Source: Chlamydia trachomatis
Lineage (GTDB): Bacteria > Chlamydiota > Chlamydiia > Chlamydiales > JAAKFR01
Direction: 5' to 3'
Assembly (NCBI GenBank): GCA_945861315.1
Contig: CAMAUB010000068.1
Span: 1 to 7,000, forward strand
Length of the DNA stretch: 7,000 bases
Shown here: one piece after another, positions 5,162-7,000 of the stretch
Layout: every line of letters begins with the position of its first letter
How positions within the stretch are numbered: position 1 is the first letter of the stretch
Notes under the pieces: generated by a model
What the model saw: the letters and a program-made list of their open reading frames with translations, nothing else
The model's database searches: none
Told to the model about the DNA's origin: nothing
Made by a program: the position numbers and the translations under genes

Positions 5162-6376
5162 ATGTTGAGTAAGCTTCCCGCATTTTTTGCAGCTCTAATT
5201 TTTTGTACAACCGCTTTCGCTGATGAGGCGGTGCTAACTTCTTTCGCACCCTTCACTGGAAAAGTTGTAGGATCAAAAGTAAGAATGCGAACCCAGCCTT
5301 GTTTAGAGGGACATGTGGTTCGTGAAACAAACTTCGGTGAACTCTTTGCAGTTGTCGGCGAACAAGAAGGTTACTACGCCGTCACTCCGCCAAAAGGAAC
5401 AAAGGGATATGTCTTTCGTACATTTGTGCTTGAGGGAGTCGTTGAAGGAGAACATGTAAATATACGTCTTTATCCAGATATTGATGCACCTGTTATCGGT
5501 CAACTCAATACAGGTGACCGTATTGCAACTGTTGTCTCAGAGATCAATAACAAGTGGTTAGAGGTTGATCTTCCAAAAGAATCAACTTTCTATGTTGCAA
5601 ATGAGTACTTTGAAAATGCAGGTCCACCTGAACATCTTGCAAAAGTACAGGCGCATCATGCTGAGGCAACGCACAATTTAAGCGCGGCCCTCCTCTATGC
5701 ACAATCTGAGATTCAAAAGCCCTTGCAGCAAATTGATTTAGACAGCATCAATACACGCTTTGCTAAATTGGTTCACACTTACACTGATCTTCCAGCAATT
5801 GTAGAGAGTGCACAAGAAGTGAGCCACCTCATTCAAGAAGTCTATGTTCAAAAGAAAATTGCTTTCTTAGAGAGCAAAGCTGATCACAAGACACAAGTAC
5901 TTGAATTAGATCCAGTACATGTTGCAAAGCTTGCAGCACTTGGCGTCCATATCCAACCTGTCCAAGAGGAGAAAGATCTTTTTATGGTTGGAGAGAAAGC
6001 ATCGACTGTAGTTGGTTTATCTGCACCTTTATCAGATTCAGAGATGACAGATAAGATGGTCGCATGGAAGCCTCGTGAAGAAGCTCTCTATCACCTTTGG
6101 GCAGCTGCTAATGGCGATAGAACAATTGATGAGTTCTACCATGAAGAGGGACAAGATGCGATCTGCCTAACAGGAATCATTGAACCTTACAATCGTCCTG
6201 TAAAAAATCTTCCAGGAGATTACTTACTACGCTCTGATAACCACCCCGTTGCTTTTCTATATAGCACTCGGATCAACCTTCAAAGTTTAGCAGGACGCAA
6301 TGTTACAGTTGTGGCAATACCACGCCCAAACAATAATTTTGCTTTCCCAGCCTATTACGTCTTAAGCGTTGAATAA
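5162..6376 (+). CDS. secreted protein with two bacterial SH3 domains, Ctad1/CT017-like
   Basis: The 404-residue product begins with a clear signal peptide (LPAFFAALIFCTTAFA, cleavage likely after residue 20, before DEAV). Two consecutive bacterial SH3 (SH3b) repeats follow at about 33-89 and 92-148, seen from the paired patterns VRMRTQPCLEGHVV / VNIRLYPDIDAPVI and GYVFRTFV / FYVANEYF. A helical, Gln/Glu/His-rich middle spans about 152-240. The C-terminal end (about 333-404, from CLTGIIEPYNRPV to AYYVLSVE) looks like a small beta-barrel, perhaps OB-like. SH3b repeats bind peptidoglycan or, in C. trachomatis CT017 (Ctad1), host integrin beta1 through the N-terminal region. The shared layout and the CT015-CT016-CT017 order argue that this is its ortholog; host binding here is inference. 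It has its own promoters upstream and a hairpin terminator 9 bases after the stop. Confidence 0.85.
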   Translation: MLSKLPAFFAALIFCTTAFADEAVLTSFAPFTGKVVGSKVRMRTQPCLEGHVVRETNFGELFAVVGEQEGYYAVTPPKGTKGYVFRTFVLEGVVEGEHVNIRLYPDIDAPVIGQLNTGDRIATVVSEINNKWLEVDLPKESTFYVANEYFENAGPPEHLAKVQAHHAEATHNLSAALLYAQSEIQKPLQQIDLDSINTRFAKLVHTYTDLPAIVESAQEVSHLIQEVYVQKKIAFLESKADHKTQVLELDPVHVAKLAALGVHIQPVQEEKDLFMVGEKASTVVGLSAPLSDSEMTDKMVAWKPREEALYHLWAAANGDRTIDEFYHEEGQDAICLTGIIEPYNRPVKNLPGDYLLRSDNHPVAFLYSTRINLQSLAGRNVTVVAIPRPNNNFAFPAYYVLSVE

Positions 6377-6384
6377 TTTCATTA

Positions 6385-6426
6385 ATACGACCCTAGATGT
6401 ACAAGTCTAGGGTTGTATTTATTTTG
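6385..6426 (+). terminator. rho-independent terminator of the SH3-domain gene
   Basis: ACGACCCTAGA (6387-6397) pairs with TCTAGGGTTGT (6406-6416), with one G-T pair and an 8-base loop. A T-rich tail (ATTTATTTTG) follows. The stem can be extended by two A-T pairs at its base. It begins 9 bases after the stop codon. Confidence 0.75.
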
Positions 6427-6441
6427 TCTCCTCTATACCAT
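6413..6441 (+). promoter_or_regulatory. weak candidate promoter of the small acidic protein gene
   Basis: TTGTAT (6413-6418) and TACCAT (6436-6441) are 17 bases apart. The -35 lies within the 3' arm of the terminator. The match is modest, and read-through from the SH3 gene is the alternative source of transcript. Confidence 0.3.
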
Positions 6442-6471
6442 CTTTAACAAAACCTTAACCAGGAGTCAATT

Positions 6472-6726
6472 GTGAAATATTTATTGACAATTGCTCTATC
6501 TGTGTTCTGCGTAGCAGGATTTGCAGATGAGCCAGAAGCGAACAACGAAATGTTAAAAGATGGAGTTCTTTGGTCACAGACTGAAGGGACGGATCAAGAT
6601 TGTGTAGAGAATACTGATGATGAACAAGTCAATGAACTTTTTGCCCTACTTGAAGAGATGAACAACTGTGATGATGAAGAAGGTATCTGCCCAGATTACC
6701 TTACTTCATTCAACCACATTGCATAA
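6472..6726 (+). CDS. small exported, very acidic protein of unknown function
   Basis: This 84-residue product starts at a GTG with AGGAG 6 nt upstream. Residues 1-18 form a signal peptide (MKYLLTIALSVFCVAGFA) with a likely cut before DEPE. The mature part of about 66 residues holds some 20 Asp/Glu and only one Lys, so it is strongly acidic. It has three cysteines (44, 66, 73); C66 and C73 sit in an acidic loop (NNCDDEEGICPD), which could make a disulfide or bind a metal such as calcium. I recognise no family. The signal peptide ends in FADE like that of the SH3 protein upstream, so the two may go to the same compartment, the periplasm or beyond. Separate expression is likely, as a terminator lies between them; a bidirectional terminator follows 5 bases after the stop. 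Confidence 0.75.
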   Translation: MKYLLTIALSVFCVAGFADEPEANNEMLKDGVLWSQTEGTDQDCVENTDDEQVNELFALLEEMNNCDDEEGICPDYLTSFNHIA

Positions 6727-6731
6727 CATGC

Positions 6732-6760
6732 AAAAAGCCCTCACAAGCGAGGGCTTTTTT
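6732..6760. terminator. bidirectional rho-independent terminator
   Basis: GCCCTC (6737-6742) pairs with GAGGGC (6749-6754) around a 6-base loop. Five A's precede the stem and six T's follow it, so it can end transcripts from both sides. It lies between the ends of the small acidic gene (plus) and the peroxidase-related gene (minus). Confidence 0.9.
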
Positions 6761-6779
6761 AAAAAATTTAATCGACTTT

Positions 6780-7000
6780 CTAGCTAATAATTTCAGTCAC
6801 TTCAGGATCAATCGGAACTTTAAGGGCATCTGCAAGCATATTTGCGTAAGAAATAAAGCCGATAAGTGTAATGAGTTCAAGAATGCCTTCCTCAGAAAGA
6901 CCAGCTGATTTAAGCACTTTTAGATCTTCTGGATTAATTACATGCGGATGAAGCGCTACCTTAGAAGCAAAAACCTGAATTTGCTTCAGGTTATCTGCCG
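6780..7000 (-). CDS. carboxymuconolactone decarboxylase/AhpD-like peroxidase-related protein, C-terminal part
   Basis: The minus strand is open from the right edge to a TAG at 6782-6780, giving the last 72 residues of a protein. The pattern is that of the C-terminal end of uncharacterised peroxidase-related proteins in the CMD/AhpD family: an acidic stretch with PEDLKVLKSAGLSEEGI, then a hydrophobic helix (LELITLIGFISYANMLADAL), then KVPIDPEV at the end. Members are all-helical; many use a CxxC pair to reduce peroxides. That motif would lie upstream, outside the window, so activity cannot be judged. The gene converges on the small acidic gene and shares its terminator. Identification rests on a partial sequence recognised by eye. 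Confidence 0.7.
   Translation of the reverse strand, partial: ADNLKQIQVFASKVALHPHVINPEDLKVLKSAGLSEEGILELITLIGFISYANMLADALKVPIDPEVTEIIS

Overview
The window most likely comes from a member of the Chlamydiales, probably outside the Chlamydiaceae. The main reason is gene content and order. A PIN-PhoH ATPase is followed by a Cys-rich protein of about 245 residues and then by a secreted protein with two bacterial SH3 domains. As I recall it, this matches the Chlamydia trachomatis series CT015 (phoH) - CT016 - CT017 (Ctad1, an SH3-domain invasin). The DNA is AT-rich, and the promoters resemble sigma70/sigma66 sites. No database search was possible, so the taxonomic call is inference.

Layout. Positions 1-461 hold gene debris: the possible tail of one reading frame (to 97) and a start-less or truncated frame (123-461). 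The latter overlaps the end of the next gene tail to tail by 4 bp. Positions 3968 down to 458 (minus strand) look like a three-gene operon: phoH, then a membrane-anchored protein of unknown function whose start overlaps the phoH stop (TTGA), then a 14-helix MFS drug exporter of the DHA2/EmrB type. The divergent intergenic region 3969-4165 holds a phoH promoter, a near-perfect CIRCE element (the HrcA heat-shock operator) and a strong promoter for the plus-strand gene.

On the plus strand, the CT016-like protein (4166-4903) carries two Cys/His clusters, the last resembling a short SWIM zinc finger. A long imperfect palindrome of about 115-140 bp (around 4937-5051) fills much of the gap to the CT017/Ctad1-like SH3 protein (5162-6376). 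That gene has two candidate promoters just downstream of the palindrome, a strong ribosome binding site and its own terminator. A very acidic, exported 84-residue protein follows (6472-6726). A bidirectional terminator then separates it from the minus-strand end of a carboxymuconolactone decarboxylase/AhpD-like peroxidase-related gene, which runs off the right edge.

How the parts fit: the divergent region could tie a conserved chlamydial gene of unknown function to heat-shock (HrcA) control. The plus-strand block contributes two exported proteins, one of which may contact the host. The minus-strand operon links RNA-metabolism-type functions (PIN-PhoH) with membrane proteins. I see no CRISPR array, tRNA, rRNA or complete insertion sequence.
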